In this document: piece by piece, positions 1-9,216 of the stretch | Position numbering within the stretch: position 1 is the stretch's first letter | Layout of the letters: every line of letters starts with the position of its first letter | Source of the DNA: CAUUFM01 sp041844335 | Lineage (GTDB): Bacteria; Bacillota; Clostridia; Lachnospirales; Lachnospiraceae | NCBI GenBank assembly: GCA_041844335.1 | Contig: JBGZAX010000028.1 | Location: 1-25,595 of the forward strand | Length of the DNA stretch: 25,595 bases | Reading direction: 5' to 3' | Made by a program: the position numbers and the translations under genes | Notes under the pieces: generated by a model | The model's input: the letters and a program-made list of their open reading frames with translations, nothing else | What the model was told of the DNA's origin: nothing | Databases searched by the model: none

Positions 1-845
1 ACGAAAGCAGAATAAGAAAGCTTGTAGACTTTTTAATCAATCAAAAAGTAAACGGACTCTATCTTACAGGCTCCACAGGAGAGGGCTTTTTAATGAGCCT
101 TGATGAAAGAAAAAGAGTGGTTGAAATCGTGCTTGACGAGGTAAAGCAAAGAATCCCGGTGATAGTGCACATCGGAGCCATTTCTACAAGGCTTTCAATA
201 GAGCTTGCAAAGCATGCTGAAAATGCCGGAGCGGACGCAATCAGCTCCGTACCTCCTTTTTATTGGAAATTTGACGAAAATCACATATATAATTATTATA
301 AAGACATCTCCGATGCCTGTACTCTTCCTATGATTGTATATAATGTGCCCTTAACCGGACTTATGGGTTTTGATTTCATTAAGAGATTAAGTGCTCTTGA
401 AAATGTAAAGGGCATAAAATATACAGCCAGCACACATCAGGATATCTACAAATGCAAGGAATTGAAAAAAGACTTTATGGTGTATTCTGGAGCCGATGAA
501 ATGGCTGTTTCAGGTCTGCTTAATGAAGCAGACGGACTAATCGGATCATTTTACAGTATGATGCCCGACTTATTTATAAGGCTTTATGATTATGTAAAAG
601 AAGGCAAAATGGATGAAGCTCAAAGACTGCAAAAAATAGCTGTTGCAATAATAGATGCATCATTAAAATGCGACTACTATGCGGTAATAAAGGCAAGCAC
701 AAAGTGGATGGGTGTAGACTCCGGCTTTGTCAGAAGACCGTTTGTAACTCCGAGCGATGCTGAAATAAATGCCATAAAAGACGAATTCAGAAGGATTAAG
801 GCAAAGTATAATGCAGATGACATATTGGTATTAAAGAACCTATGA
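1..845 (+). CDS. nanA: N-acetylneuraminate lyase, 5' end outside window
   Basis: Class I aldolase of the DapA/NanA family that would split sialic acid (Neu5Ac) into N-acetylmannosamine and pyruvate. The reading frame is open from base 3 through the first ATG at 93, and the codons before that ATG encode the family motif GSTGEGF, so translation begins before the window. About 280 residues are present; the family is near 300, so only some 25 N-terminal residues are missing. The Schiff-base lysine lies in GIKYT (codon 417-419) and the catalytic tyrosine in VYNVP (codon 339-341). The GIKYT and GSTGEGFLMS contexts fit NanA better than DapA, and the next two genes support sialic acid use. The stop overlaps the next start (ATGA). 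A related 2-keto-3-deoxy-acid aldolase is the main alternative. Confidence 0.9.
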   Translation, partial: ESRIRKLVDFLINQKVNGLYLTGSTGEGFLMSLDERKRVVEIVLDEVKQRIPVIVHIGAISTRLSIELAKHAENAGADAISSVPPFYWKFDENHIYNYYKDISDACTLPMIVYNVPLTGLMGFDFIKRLSALENVKGIKYTASTHQDIYKCKELKKDFMVYSGADEMAVSGLLNEADGLIGSFYSMMPDLFIRLYDYVKEGKMDEAQRLQKIAVAIIDASLKCDYYAVIKASTKWMGVDSGFVRRPFVTPSDAEINAIKDEFRRIKAKYNADDILVLKNL

Positions 846-1288
846 TACTTGGAAATATAGGTGATATCAAAAGATATCTTAATATAAACAAAAATCTTGA
901 TGAAGCTATCCATTTCATTATGCTTAATGATATTTCAAATCTTGAAACAGGTCGCATAGATATCGGAGAATTCTGCTATGTAAATGTGATGGATTATACC
1001 ATCGACCCTGAAGAAAAAAATCCCTTTGAGGCTCACAAGCTGTGGGGTGATATACATTTAACCGCAGCAGGAGAAGAGGCTATAGGTATAACCGATATGG
1101 AACACCTGAATGTCACCGTTCCCTATGATGAAAAAAGGGATATATTTTTCGGCGAAACGGATGATTTTACAACCTTCTGTCTTGACAGCAAACATTTTGC
1201 AATAGTTTTTGCAGATGATCCTCATAGAGTGAAGATTTTTAAAGGCAGTAAAAACGTCAGAAAAGTAGTATTTAAGTTTAAATTATAG
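842..1288 (+). CDS. nanQ: YhcH/YjgK/YiaL family protein, probable sialic acid anomerase
   Basis: This 148-residue protein belongs to the YhcH/YjgK/YiaL (DUF386) family of small cupin-like proteins often found in sialic acid operons. The E. coli member NanQ is described as speeding the anomeric change of N-acetylneuraminate, giving the lyase the form it uses. Visible family features are the N-terminal MILGNIGDI, the central FEAHKLWGDIHLTAAGEEAI block with His and Glu residues of the putative metal site, and a C-terminal HRVKIF segment. Its ATG overlaps the nanA stop by four bases, which suggests translational coupling, and nanK starts nine bases after its end. The anomerase role here is inferred from family and position; some members act on other sugars. 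Confidence 0.82.
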   Translation: MILGNIGDIKRYLNINKNLDEAIHFIMLNDISNLETGRIDIGEFCYVNVMDYTIDPEEKNPFEAHKLWGDIHLTAAGEEAIGITDMEHLNVTVPYDEKRDIFFGETDDFTTFCLDSKHFAIVFADDPHRVKIFKGSKNVRKVVFKFKL

Positions 1289-1296
1289 GAGAAATT

Positions 1297-2169
1297 ATGG
1301 CTGAATTTTTAGGAATAGATATCGGCGGAACCGCCGTAAAGCTTGGAATAATAGATGAAAAGGGCACGGTTTCAAGAAAAGCTTCCCATAATGTGAACTT
1401 CGACGACTATGAAACTCCTATACTTACAACGGTTCTTAAAAAGGCGGAGGAATTCTTAGGTAATGATGAAATAGTCGGCATAGGAGTATCCGCAACCGGA
1501 CAGATAGACAGTGTAAGCGGAGTGGTTGCGGGATCTGCCGGTCATATTAAAAACTATCTCGGATCTGAAATAAAAAAAGAGCTCAGGCTTAAGTTCAACA
1601 AGCCCGTCTATGTGGGAAATGACGGAAACTGCATGATAATCGGTGAAAAGTGGCTTGGAGATATTAATTACAAAAATATAGTCGGAGTGGTCATAGGTAC
1701 CGGAATTGGCGGAGGCATCATAGTAAATGATGAAATTCTTTTAGGAGACAGAGGAATTGCATCAGAGATAGGACAGATGATAACAAACGGGGTAAGATTC
1801 GAAACTGTCGCATCCACTAAAGCATTGATTACAAGAATGACAAAAAAATTAAGTGCAGATGGGCGTCTTTCCGGTAAATGGATTTTCGAAAACCTTAACA
1901 ATAAAGAAATAAACGAAGAATATAATCTGTGGCTTGAGGATTTATCTGACGGACTTGTGTCGCTTATTCATATCTTTAACCCAGAATGTATCGTAATAGG
2001 AGGAGGAATAAGCGAACAAAGGGAGCTTTTTATAGATCCCTTAGCAAAGCTTATAAAGAAAAAGGCGATGCCTTTGTTTATCGAAAGGCTTGATATAAGA
2101 ACGGCTAAGCTTGGAAATAACGCAGGTATGATAGGTGCCGTTAATAAGCTTATGGAAGAGCTTCGATAA
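1297..2169 (+). CDS. nanK: ROK-family kinase, probable N-acetylmannosamine kinase
   Basis: This 290-residue ROK-family sugar kinase would phosphorylate ManNAc to ManNAc-6-P, the step after NanA. The N-terminal phosphate loop reads GIDIGGTAVK (6-15), the catalytic Asp is D109 in GNDGN, and IGTGIGGG (133-140) is the second ATP loop. E157 lies in SEIGQM where most ROK proteins have EIGHM. The His and the CxCGxxGCxE zinc motif that normally follow are absent. This is also known for NanK of Staphylococcus aureus, so it fits a non-zinc NanK rather than a glucokinase. A GGAG ribosome binding site precedes the ATG, and the gene is the last of the nan operon in view. NanE, which would act next, and the transporter are not in the window. 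Substrate is inferred from context. Confidence 0.85.
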   Translation: MAEFLGIDIGGTAVKLGIIDEKGTVSRKASHNVNFDDYETPILTTVLKKAEEFLGNDEIVGIGVSATGQIDSVSGVVAGSAGHIKNYLGSEIKKELRLKFNKPVYVGNDGNCMIIGEKWLGDINYKNIVGVVIGTGIGGGIIVNDEILLGDRGIASEIGQMITNGVRFETVASTKALITRMTKKLSADGRLSGKWIFENLNNKEINEEYNLWLEDLSDGLVSLIHIFNPECIVIGGGISEQRELFIDPLAKLIKKKAMPLFIERLDIRTAKLGNNAGMIGAVNKLMEELR

Positions 2170-2257
2170 GTGACATTTTTACATAAACTTTCTACGTTGC
2201 CCGAACAAACCTGTTCACCCTTATCAAAATATTCAAGTTTATAATTATTTTTAAAAT

Positions 2258-2309
2258 AGGCATGCTTGCATTCAGCGAACATTTTTGATCACCGAATGCA
2301 AGCGTGCCT
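2258..2309 (-). terminator. Hairpin between convergent nan and pur operons
   Basis: AGGCATGCTTGCATTC (2258-2273) faces GAATGCAAGCGTGCCT (2294-2309), giving 16 aligned positions with one mismatch or wobble and a 20-base loop. It lies 22 bases past the purL stop. Read on the minus strand it is followed by an A/T-rich run containing ATTTTAAAAA, so it suits the pur operon best. On the plus strand no good T-run follows. The U-tract is imperfect, so function as a terminator is likely but not certain. Confidence 0.6.
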
Positions 2310-2331
2310 GAGGTTTATTCAAAAAATCCGT

Positions 2332-5300
2332 TTAGGCAAAATATTCTACAGCCGACTTAAACATCTGCATATCATAATTGCCATAGACATTTTTATACAG
2401 ACCGTAACCTATTCTTTCAGAGTGTCCCATTTTTCCGAGCACTCTTCCGTCCTTTGATACAATACCCTCTACCGCATAAAAAGAGCCGTTTGGATTATGC
2501 CCTATATCATATCCGGCATTTCCGCTAAAATCCACGTATTGAGTCGCAATCTGCCCGTTTTGACAAAGCTCGTCTATCAGACTGTCACTTGCAATAAATC
2601 TGCCCTCACCGTGTGAAACGGGCACATTATAGACTTCTCCTACCTTCGTATTCTTAAGCCATGGAGAATTATTTGTAGCAACCCTTATTCTTGCAATTCT
2701 TGACTGATGCCTGCCTATCTTGTTTATCGCCAGGGTAGGACTGTTCTTATCCGTATCAATAATCTTTCCATAGGGCACAAGGCCTAATTTTATCAATGCC
2801 TGAAATCCGTTACAAATACCTGCCATAAGCCCGTCTCTATTATCCAAAAGATCGGATACTCCCTCTTTTATCAAGGGATTTCTGAAGAAAGCCGTAATAA
2901 ATTTTCCGCTTCCGTCGGGCTCATCTCCTGCTGAAAAGCCTCCCGGAATAAATATTATCTGACTATCCTTAAGCTCCTTTGTAAAGCCGTCTATGCTTCT
3001 TTCTATTTTTTCAAAGCTTAAGTTATTTATTACAAAAAACCTGGCATCAGCTCCCGCCTCTTCAAAAGCCTTAGCACTGTCATACTCGCAGTTCGTTCCA
3101 GGGAATACAGGTATTATCACCCTAGGCTTCGCCGTTTTAATTCTTGGAGATATTATCTTTCCCTCATTGAAAGAAAAATTCTTTATTCTTTTTTCTTCAC
3201 AAACCGCTTTTGAGGGATATATACTTTCAAGCTTGCTCTCATAAGAATCAAACAGGTCATTTAAATTAAGCTCCTCTCCCTTATAAGAGATGGTCTTATC
3301 CTCACAAATAACACCTATTTCCCGACCTAAATCAATATCATTTGTCACTTCTAAAATAAAGGATGCGTAATTGTCGTCAAATATTTCATTTACGGATAAG
3401 TTGTCATTAAATTTGAACCCGAAAGAATTACCTATCGCCATTTTAAAAATGGCGGCTGCTATTCCACCAAAGCCCAATGTATAGGCGGATACTATCTTTT
3501 TCTCTTTAATGAGCTCATTTATCCTTACGAAAATATTTATCAGATCCTCCTTGACAGGCAAGCGATTTTCGTCAAATTCAGGTTTTACATATACCACTCT
3601 ATTTCCCGCAGCCTTGAAATCAGGAGAAATAATATTATCAATGTTATCTGTAGTCACCGCAAATGATATGAGAGTAGGCGGTACAAAAATGTCCTCAAAG
3701 GTTCCGCTCATCGAATCCTTTCCGCCTATCGCAGCCACTTCATAATCCATCTGTGCCTTATATGCTCCAAGCAGTGCCGCGACCGGCTTCCCCCAGCTGT
3801 TTTCATCCTTTAATTTTTCAAAATACTCTTGAAACGATAAATAAATATTATCATAAGAGGCACCCACCGCAACCAGTTTACACAGAGATTCAAGCACCGC
3901 CATATAAGCACCGTTATACGGGCTTTTTTCACTGATAAACGGATTGTAACCCCATGACATTATGCTGCAAGTCTTTGTATCGCCCTTTTCAACCGACACC
4001 TTATTAACCATTGCCTGAATAGGAGTCAGTTGATTTTTACCTCCTAAGGGCATTAATACCGTACCACACCCTATGGTAGAGTCAAAGCGTTCCGTCAAAC
4101 CTTTTTTCGAGCATACGTTAAGATCTGAAATCACATCAAAATAGTTCTCCATAAAGCCCGGTTTTAACGGTTTTTCATAAAAAGCAATCTTACTTACTTT
4201 AGCACTTATATGCTTTTTTGCCCCGTTCGTATCAAGGAATTTCCTTGAAATATTTACAACCCTTTTATCATTGTATCGCATAGTCAGGTAATCATCATCT
4301 TTGATTCTTGCCACAACAACCGCATTTATATTCTCTGTATCGCAAATTTTAAAAAACTCTTCAATACAGCTCTCTTCCACCACGACAGCCATTCTCTCCT
4401 GCGACTCACTGATGGCAAGCTCCGTCGCATCAAGACCATCATACTTTTTTGGAATTTTATTAAGATCGATATCCAGGCCGTCCGCCAGCTCTCCTATTGC
4501 CACGGATACACCGCCGGCTCCGAAATCATTGCATTTTTTAATCATGCGGCAGAGTTTTTCATTTCTGAACAGTCTTTGTATTTTACGCTCCTCGGGAGCA
4601 TTGCCCTTTTGCACCTCGGCTGAACAGCTGTCGACCGATTTTATGCTGTGAGATTTTGAAGAACCAGTAGCCCCGCCTATTCCGTCACGACCGGTCTTTC
4701 CTCCAAGCAAAATCACAACATCATTATTCGCAGGCTTCTCTCTTCTTACCTTTTTAGCAGGAGTAGATGCTATCACCGCTCCCACTTCCATACGCTTTGC
4801 CGTATAGCCGTTATGATAAATTTCATCCACCATTCCGGTAGCCAAGCCTATTTGATTTCCATAGGAAGAATAACCCTCAGCCGCCTTTGTGACTATCTTT
4901 CTTTGTGCAAGCTTGCCCTGCATGGTGTCCTCTATCTGTGCAAGCGGATTTCCGGCTCCCGTTAATCTCATTGCGGCATAAACATAGGATCTGCCGGAGA
5001 GCGGATCTCTTATTGCTCCGCCTATACAGGTGGCTGCTCCTCCGAACGGCTCAATTTCCGTGGGGTGGTTGTGTGTCTCGTTCTTAAAAAGTATCAGATA
5101 TGGCTCAATCTTACCGTCAACATCAATATCACACTTAATTGTGCAGGCATTTATTTCATCTGATTCATCAAGATTGTTAAGCTTTCCGTTCTTTTTAAAA
5201 TATTTGGCCGCTATTGTTCCCATATCCATAAGAGTAATCGGCTTTTCAATATTAAGCTCCGCTCTTTTGCTCAGATAATCATTATAGGTATCAAGAAGTA

Positions 5301-6021
5301 ATTTATCTTCAAAGCTTATGCTATCTAAAATTGTGTTAAAGGTGGTATGTCTGCAATGATCTGACCAATAGGTATCAATCACTCTTATTTCAGTGATAAC
5401 AGGATCACGCTTTTCATCATTTTTAAAATATGCCTGACACAGTTTTAAATCCTCAATATCCATAGCAAGCCCCATTTCCTTATGAAATTTTTCAAGCTCG
5501 CCGTCATTGTAATTATTAAAGCCGTCCAAGACCTCCACCTCTCTCGGCACATCATAGCTTAAGGTAATGGATTGCCTTTTTTCAAGGCTTGAAACTCTGG
5601 ATTCTACAGGATTCACCACATATTTTTTTATAGTTTCAAGCTCTTCATCGCTGATATCTCCATAGAGTGCATATATCTTTGATGAATGTACTGTAGGGCT
5701 TTCATTATTTGACAGCAGCTCAAGACATTGTCTTGCAGAATCTGCTCTTTGGTCAAATTGCCCAGGCAGATATTCTACCGCAAAAAGCCTTGCGTCCTTA
5801 ATATCAAGATCAAAAAATACATTGTCCATAGGCGGCTCTGAAAATATGGTATTAATACTTTTTTTAAATAATTCATCGGAAATACTTTCTATAAAATAAC
5901 GGTTTAATACACGCACCCCCGTCACGCTCTTTATTCCAAGAAATGAATGTATGTCAGAAAACAACCCCTTTGCCTCAACGGCAAATTCATCTCTTTTTTC
6001 TACCAAAATTTGATATAGCAT
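2332..6021 (-). CDS. purL: Phosphoribosylformylglycinamidine synthase, one-chain clostridial type
   Basis: Converts FGAR, glutamine and ATP to FGAM (step 4 of purine synthesis). At 1229 residues it is the fused form, carrying the synthetase and glutaminase in one chain, unlike the PurS/PurL/PurQ split of Bacillus. The synthetase part has the ETHNHPTE motif (315-322) followed by FGGAATCIGGAIRDP. The C-terminal class I glutaminase starts near PVFPGTNCEYDSA, with nucleophile C1070 in GICNGFQ and the His-Glu pair H1137/E1139 in SHGEGRF, so it looks fully active. The N-terminal portion should play the PurS-like role. The ATG lies two bases after purD, with GGGAGG inside the purD 3' end. It is the last gene of the operon. 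No frameshift was seen. Confidence 0.97.
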   Translation of the reverse strand: MLYQILVEKRDEFAVEAKGLFSDIHSFLGIKSVTGVRVLNRYFIESISDELFKKSINTIFSEPPMDNVFFDLDIKDARLFAVEYLPGQFDQRADSARQCLELLSNNESPTVHSSKIYALYGDISDEELETIKKYVVNPVESRVSSLEKRQSITLSYDVPREVEVLDGFNNYNDGELEKFHKEMGLAMDIEDLKLCQAYFKNDEKRDPVITEIRVIDTYWSDHCRHTTFNTILDSISFEDKLLLDTYNDYLSKRAELNIEKPITLMDMGTIAAKYFKKNGKLNNLDESDEINACTIKCDIDVDGKIEPYLILFKNETHNHPTEIEPFGGAATCIGGAIRDPLSGRSYVYAAMRLTGAGNPLAQIEDTMQGKLAQRKIVTKAAEGYSSYGNQIGLATGMVDEIYHNGYTAKRMEVGAVIASTPAKKVRREKPANNDVVILLGGKTGRDGIGGATGSSKSHSIKSVDSCSAEVQKGNAPEERKIQRLFRNEKLCRMIKKCNDFGAGGVSVAIGELADGLDIDLNKIPKKYDGLDATELAISESQERMAVVVEESCIEEFFKICDTENINAVVVARIKDDDYLTMRYNDKRVVNISRKFLDTNGAKKHISAKVSKIAFYEKPLKPGFMENYFDVISDLNVCSKKGLTERFDSTIGCGTVLMPLGGKNQLTPIQAMVNKVSVEKGDTKTCSIMSWGYNPFISEKSPYNGAYMAVLESLCKLVAVGASYDNIYLSFQEYFEKLKDENSWGKPVAALLGAYKAQMDYEVAAIGGKDSMSGTFEDIFVPPTLISFAVTTDNIDNIISPDFKAAGNRVVYVKPEFDENRLPVKEDLINIFVRINELIKEKKIVSAYTLGFGGIAAAIFKMAIGNSFGFKFNDNLSVNEIFDDNYASFILEVTNDIDLGREIGVICEDKTISYKGEELNLNDLFDSYESKLESIYPSKAVCEEKRIKNFSFNEGKIISPRIKTAKPRVIIPVFPGTNCEYDSAKAFEEAGADARFFVINNLSFEKIERSIDGFTKELKDSQIIFIPGGFSAGDEPDGSGKFITAFFRNPLIKEGVSDLLDNRDGLMAGICNGFQALIKLGLVPYGKIIDTDKNSPTLAINKIGRHQSRIARIRVATNNSPWLKNTKVGEVYNVPVSHGEGRFIASDSLIDELCQNGQIATQYVDFSGNAGYDIGHNPNGSFYAVEGIVSKDGRVLGKMGHSERIGYGLYKNVYGNYDMQMFKSAVEYFA

Positions 6022-6023
6022 TT

Positions 6024-7289
6024 TTACCTCCCTTTTGCCATTAGAGCCTTTTGCCCTATATCTTTTCTATAATAGGCATTCTCAAAATCTATCTTACTCA
6101 CCAGGCTATATGCCTCCTTAATTGCCGAATCCAAGGTATCGGCAACCGCGGTTGCTCCTAAAACTCTGCCTGAATTTGTAAGCAGTTTTCCATCCTTATT
6201 TACAGCTCCGGCAAAAAATACCCTATCCCTTATACTGCCTGGAACAGTTATTTCAAAACCCTTTTCATAAAGCTTTGGATAGCCGTCGGAAGCCATTATC
6301 ACGCAGCAGGAGCTTTTGTCGGAAAATTCCACCATGGATTTTTCCAATCTTTCCTGTGTAACTGCCTGCATTATAGTAAACAAATCGGATTTTAATAACG
6401 GCAATATCACCTGTGTTTCCGGATCTCCGAATCTACAGTTATACTCTATCACCTTAGGCCCTTTTCTTGTGAGCATAAGTCCGAAATAAAGACAGCCCTT
6501 AAATCTTCTACCCTCCTTATTCATTCCCTCCATAGTAGGAATAAAGATGGTTCTCATACATTCGTCGGCGATGTCATCGGTATAATATGGATTTGGGGCA
6601 ACCGCTCCCATTCCTCCCGTATTCGTGCCTGTATCGTTATCTCCGCTCAGCTTGTGATCCATTGATGAAAGCATAGGAATTAAAGTATTTCCGTCCGTAA
6701 ACGCAAGTATGGATACCTCCATTCCCTCTAAAAATTCTTCAATCACAATGCTGTCTCCGCTCTTTCCGAATTTTTTATCAACCATAATCGAGTTTACTGC
6801 ATCTGTCGCTTCTGTCAGGCTGTTCGCTATTATCACCCCTTTTCCGAGTGCCAAGCCGTCCGCCTTTATGACTATAGGAAAGCTCTGCCTTTTTATATAG
6901 CTTAGAGCCTGGTTCGAATCATCAAAGACCTCATAATCAGCAGTCGGAATATTATATTTTTTCATAAAGCTCTTTGAAAAACTCTTGCTGCCCTCAATTA
7001 TTGCAGCTCTTTTTCCGGGACCGAAACAGGCAATGCCGCTGTCCTCCAAGGAATCCACCATTCCCAAAACCAGCGGATCATCAGGAGCCACCACTGCATA
7101 ATCAATATCATTTTCCTTTGCAAAATTCACAACCGCATCTATATCTGTGGATTTAATATCCACGCATACAGCCTCGGTCATACCCGCATTACCCGGCAAG
7201 GCAAAAATCTTATCTATGCTGCTGTTTTCATTTAATTTCTTTATAATGGCGTGTTCACGTCCGCCTCCACCCACTACTAAAATTCTCAT
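6024..7289 (-). CDS. purD: Phosphoribosylamine--glycine ligase
   Basis: ATP-grasp ligase that joins glycine to phosphoribosylamine to make GAR (step 2). The 421-residue length is normal. The N-terminal MRILVVGGGGREHA is the family signature. IEGSKSFSKSFM and IVIKADGLALGKGV form the ATP-grasp nucleotide site, and YNCRFGDPETQ near residue 290 carries the metal-binding region. A ribosome binding site AAGGA lies eight bases before the ATG. It sits between the AICAR transformylase gene and purL with short gaps (18 and 2 bases). Its substrate is unstable, so co-expression with PurF in this operon makes sense. Nothing unusual was seen. Confidence 0.97.
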   Translation of the reverse strand: MRILVVGGGGREHAIIKKLNENSSIDKIFALPGNAGMTEAVCVDIKSTDIDAVVNFAKENDIDYAVVAPDDPLVLGMVDSLEDSGIACFGPGKRAAIIEGSKSFSKSFMKKYNIPTADYEVFDDSNQALSYIKRQSFPIVIKADGLALGKGVIIANSLTEATDAVNSIMVDKKFGKSGDSIVIEEFLEGMEVSILAFTDGNTLIPMLSSMDHKLSGDNDTGTNTGGMGAVAPNPYYTDDIADECMRTIFIPTMEGMNKEGRRFKGCLYFGLMLTRKGPKVIEYNCRFGDPETQVILPLLKSDLFTIMQAVTQERLEKSMVEFSDKSSCCVIMASDGYPKLYEKGFEITVPGSIRDRVFFAGAVNKDGKLLTNSGRVLGATAVADTLDSAIKEAYSLVSKIDFENAYYRKDIGQKALMAKGR

Positions 7290-7307
7290 ATCAATATTCC
7301 TTTACAA

Positions 7308-8492
7308 TCAATGATGAAAAAGTCTAAGTCCCGTAAAGCTCAGCACCATATCAAATTTGTCACAGGCTGCAATCACATCATCATCTCTTAAAGATCCGCC
7401 GGGCTCTACAATATACTTAGCACCACTCCTATATGCTCTTTTTATATTATCACTGAACGGGAAAAATGCGTCAGATCCCACTGACACTCCCTCAATCTTG
7501 GATAAATAAAGGTTTTTTTCTTCTTTTGTAAGTCTTTTCGGCTGCTCGGTAAAATAATTCCGCCAGATATCGTCAGCACACACATCCTCCTCGTACTCAT
7601 TTATGTAGCCGTCAATCACATTATCCCTTACTGCCCTTGAAATATCACTCTTAAACGGCAAATTTAAAACCTTTTCGTGCTGGCGCAAAAACCACACATC
7701 AGCCTTATCTCCGGCAAGTCTTGTACAGTGTATCCTTGACTGCTGTCCTGCCCCTATTCCTATGGTTTGCCCATTATAAGCAAAGCACACCGAATTTGAC
7801 TGGGTATATTTAAGAGCTATCATTGACAGTACAAGATCTTCCTTTACATTTTCAGGCAAATTCTTATTTCTTGTCACGATATTATTTAAAATATCCTTTG
7901 TAATAACACTGTTATTTCTGCTCTGCTCAAAGGTGATTCCATATACCTGCTTTTTCTCAATATCATCGGGCACATATCTCTCATCAATCTGTATTATCGC
8001 ATAGTTTCCGCCTTTTTTTGATTTCAGTATTTCCAGAGCTTCCGGATCAAATGCCGGTGCTATTATTCCGTCCGATACCTCTCTTTTAAGCAGCTCAGCC
8101 GTCGTTATATCGCATTTATCGGATAGAGCCACGAAATCTCCGAAAGAACACATTCTGTCCGTTCCTCTCGCTCTTGCATAGGCACAGGCTGTCATAGAAT
8201 TGTCAAGATCCTTAACATCGTCTACAAAATAAGCCTTTTTCAAAGTATCGGATAATTTTTCTCCTATTGCGACTGAGGTTGGCGATACGTGTTTAAAAGA
8301 TGTGGCACAGGGTTTTCCTAATGCGGTCTTTACCTCTTTTACCAGCTGATAAGCATTAAAGGCATCTAAAAAGTTGATATACCCTACTCTTCCGTTTAAT
8401 ATGGTGATAGGCAGCTCCTTATCCGTATCCATATATATTTTTGCTATTTTTTGATTAGGGTTACAGCCGTACTTTAAGCTATACTCTTTCAT
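7308..8492 (-). CDS. purH: AICAR transformylase, single-domain PurH
   Basis: Transfers a formyl group from 10-formyl-THF to AICAR to make FAICAR (step 9). Most bacterial PurH proteins exceed 500 residues because an N-terminal MGS-like IMP cyclohydrolase domain is fused to this one. Here only the transformylase domain is present (394 residues), starting at MKEYSLKYGCNPNQK. The catalytic Lys-His pair is K67-H68 in SFKHVSP. Other visible signatures are GRVGYINFLDAFNA, ARARGTDRMCSFGDF and GIGAGQQSRIHC. The upstream neighbour encodes a separate PurO-type cyclohydrolase, so the two steps are split between adjacent genes. AGGAGG lies a few bases before the ATG. The assignment is firm; the symbol purH is used for the transformylase half only. 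Confidence 0.95.
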   Translation of the reverse strand: MKEYSLKYGCNPNQKIAKIYMDTDKELPITILNGRVGYINFLDAFNAYQLVKEVKTALGKPCATSFKHVSPTSVAIGEKLSDTLKKAYFVDDVKDLDNSMTACAYARARGTDRMCSFGDFVALSDKCDITTAELLKREVSDGIIAPAFDPEALEILKSKKGGNYAIIQIDERYVPDDIEKKQVYGITFEQSRNNSVITKDILNNIVTRNKNLPENVKEDLVLSMIALKYTQSNSVCFAYNGQTIGIGAGQQSRIHCTRLAGDKADVWFLRQHEKVLNLPFKSDISRAVRDNVIDGYINEYEEDVCADDIWRNYFTEQPKRLTKEEKNLYLSKIEGVSVGSDAFFPFSDNIKRAYRSGAKYIVEPGGSLRDDDVIAACDKFDMVLSFTGLRLFHH

Positions 8493-8502
8493 TTTATCCT
8501 CC

Positions 8503-9216
8503 TTACATTAAATGCCTGTTAAACATTCTTTTTTCTTTCTTGCCAGTCTTTAAGCTGACAAATTCCACAAAAAGTGAAATCCTGTTTTTTTCAAACAAGT
8601 TATCCCAGATCGAATTTGCAAAGCTGTCAATATCATCAGGGATAATCACACTCTTAGGCTCTCCGGTAAATGCAACGGGATTGTTGTTTTCATTTTCATA
8701 GGTGTGAATAAAATGTCCGATATTATCTATCGGCTCATAGTTAAAGAAATTTCTATAGCAAGCCTCGGCATTTTCATCAGATGCCTTTACGATACTCAGT
8801 TTATAAGAAAAGCTGCCGTTTTCAATATCTATCAGCCCGCTTATTCTTGGAGTATAGATAGGAGGGTCAGGCTCAAAGGTATGAGTGTACAATGCCTCCT
8901 CAAATTTAGCGCCCTTTTTTAAGTATTCATAAATTGTGTCTGTCTGTACCCCGTTGGTTACTATTATTTTATTTTCAATATGTCTGATAGGTGCGTAGAT
9001 AATTAAAGTAGGATCTTCCACTTTCTTTTCGTCAAATGCCTTGGTAAAAAGATTCTCACCCTCATTTATAAAAACTCTGTTCTGACTGTTTTCACTTCTG
9101 CCGGTAAGAAAATATACCAGTGCTATATTATCCTTGCTTTGCCCTATTATTATTCCTCTTCCGAAATAATCGTTTTCCTTTAATATAGCTTCTATATTTC
9201 TTGGCTTATTTAACAT
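8503..9216 (-). CDS. purO: IMP cyclohydrolase, archaeal PurO type
   Basis: This 237-residue protein resembles the PurO family (IMP cyclohydrolase first described in methanogens), which closes FAICAR to IMP and is unrelated to the MGS-like domain of PurH. The matching landmarks are YFGRGIIIGQS (17-27), TNGVQTDTIY (87-96), YTPRISG (121-127) and a C-terminal core segment ending in VEFVSLKTGKK. The next gene is a transformylase lacking its own cyclohydrolase domain, exactly where a replacement would be needed. The start overlaps the end of purN by 11 bases, with AGGAGA about eight bases before the ATG. Family placement is from recognised motifs, not a database search. Function follows from family plus context and is well supported. 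Confidence 0.9.
   Translation of the reverse strand: MLNKPRNIEAILKENDYFGRGIIIGQSKDNIALVYFLTGRSENSQNRVFINEGENLFTKAFDEKKVEDPTLIIYAPIRHIENKIIVTNGVQTDTIYEYLKKGAKFEEALYTHTFEPDPPIYTPRISGLIDIENGSFSYKLSIVKASDENAEACYRNFFNYEPIDNIGHFIHTYENENNNPVAFTGEPKSVIIPDDIDSFANSIWDNLFEKNRISLFVEFVSLKTGKKEKRMFNRHLM

Noticed and set aside
2993..5278. Several plus-strand frames of 60-116 codons opposite purL
   Set aside because: They are antisense shadows of a well-conserved gene and have Ser/Leu-rich composition typical of such shadows.
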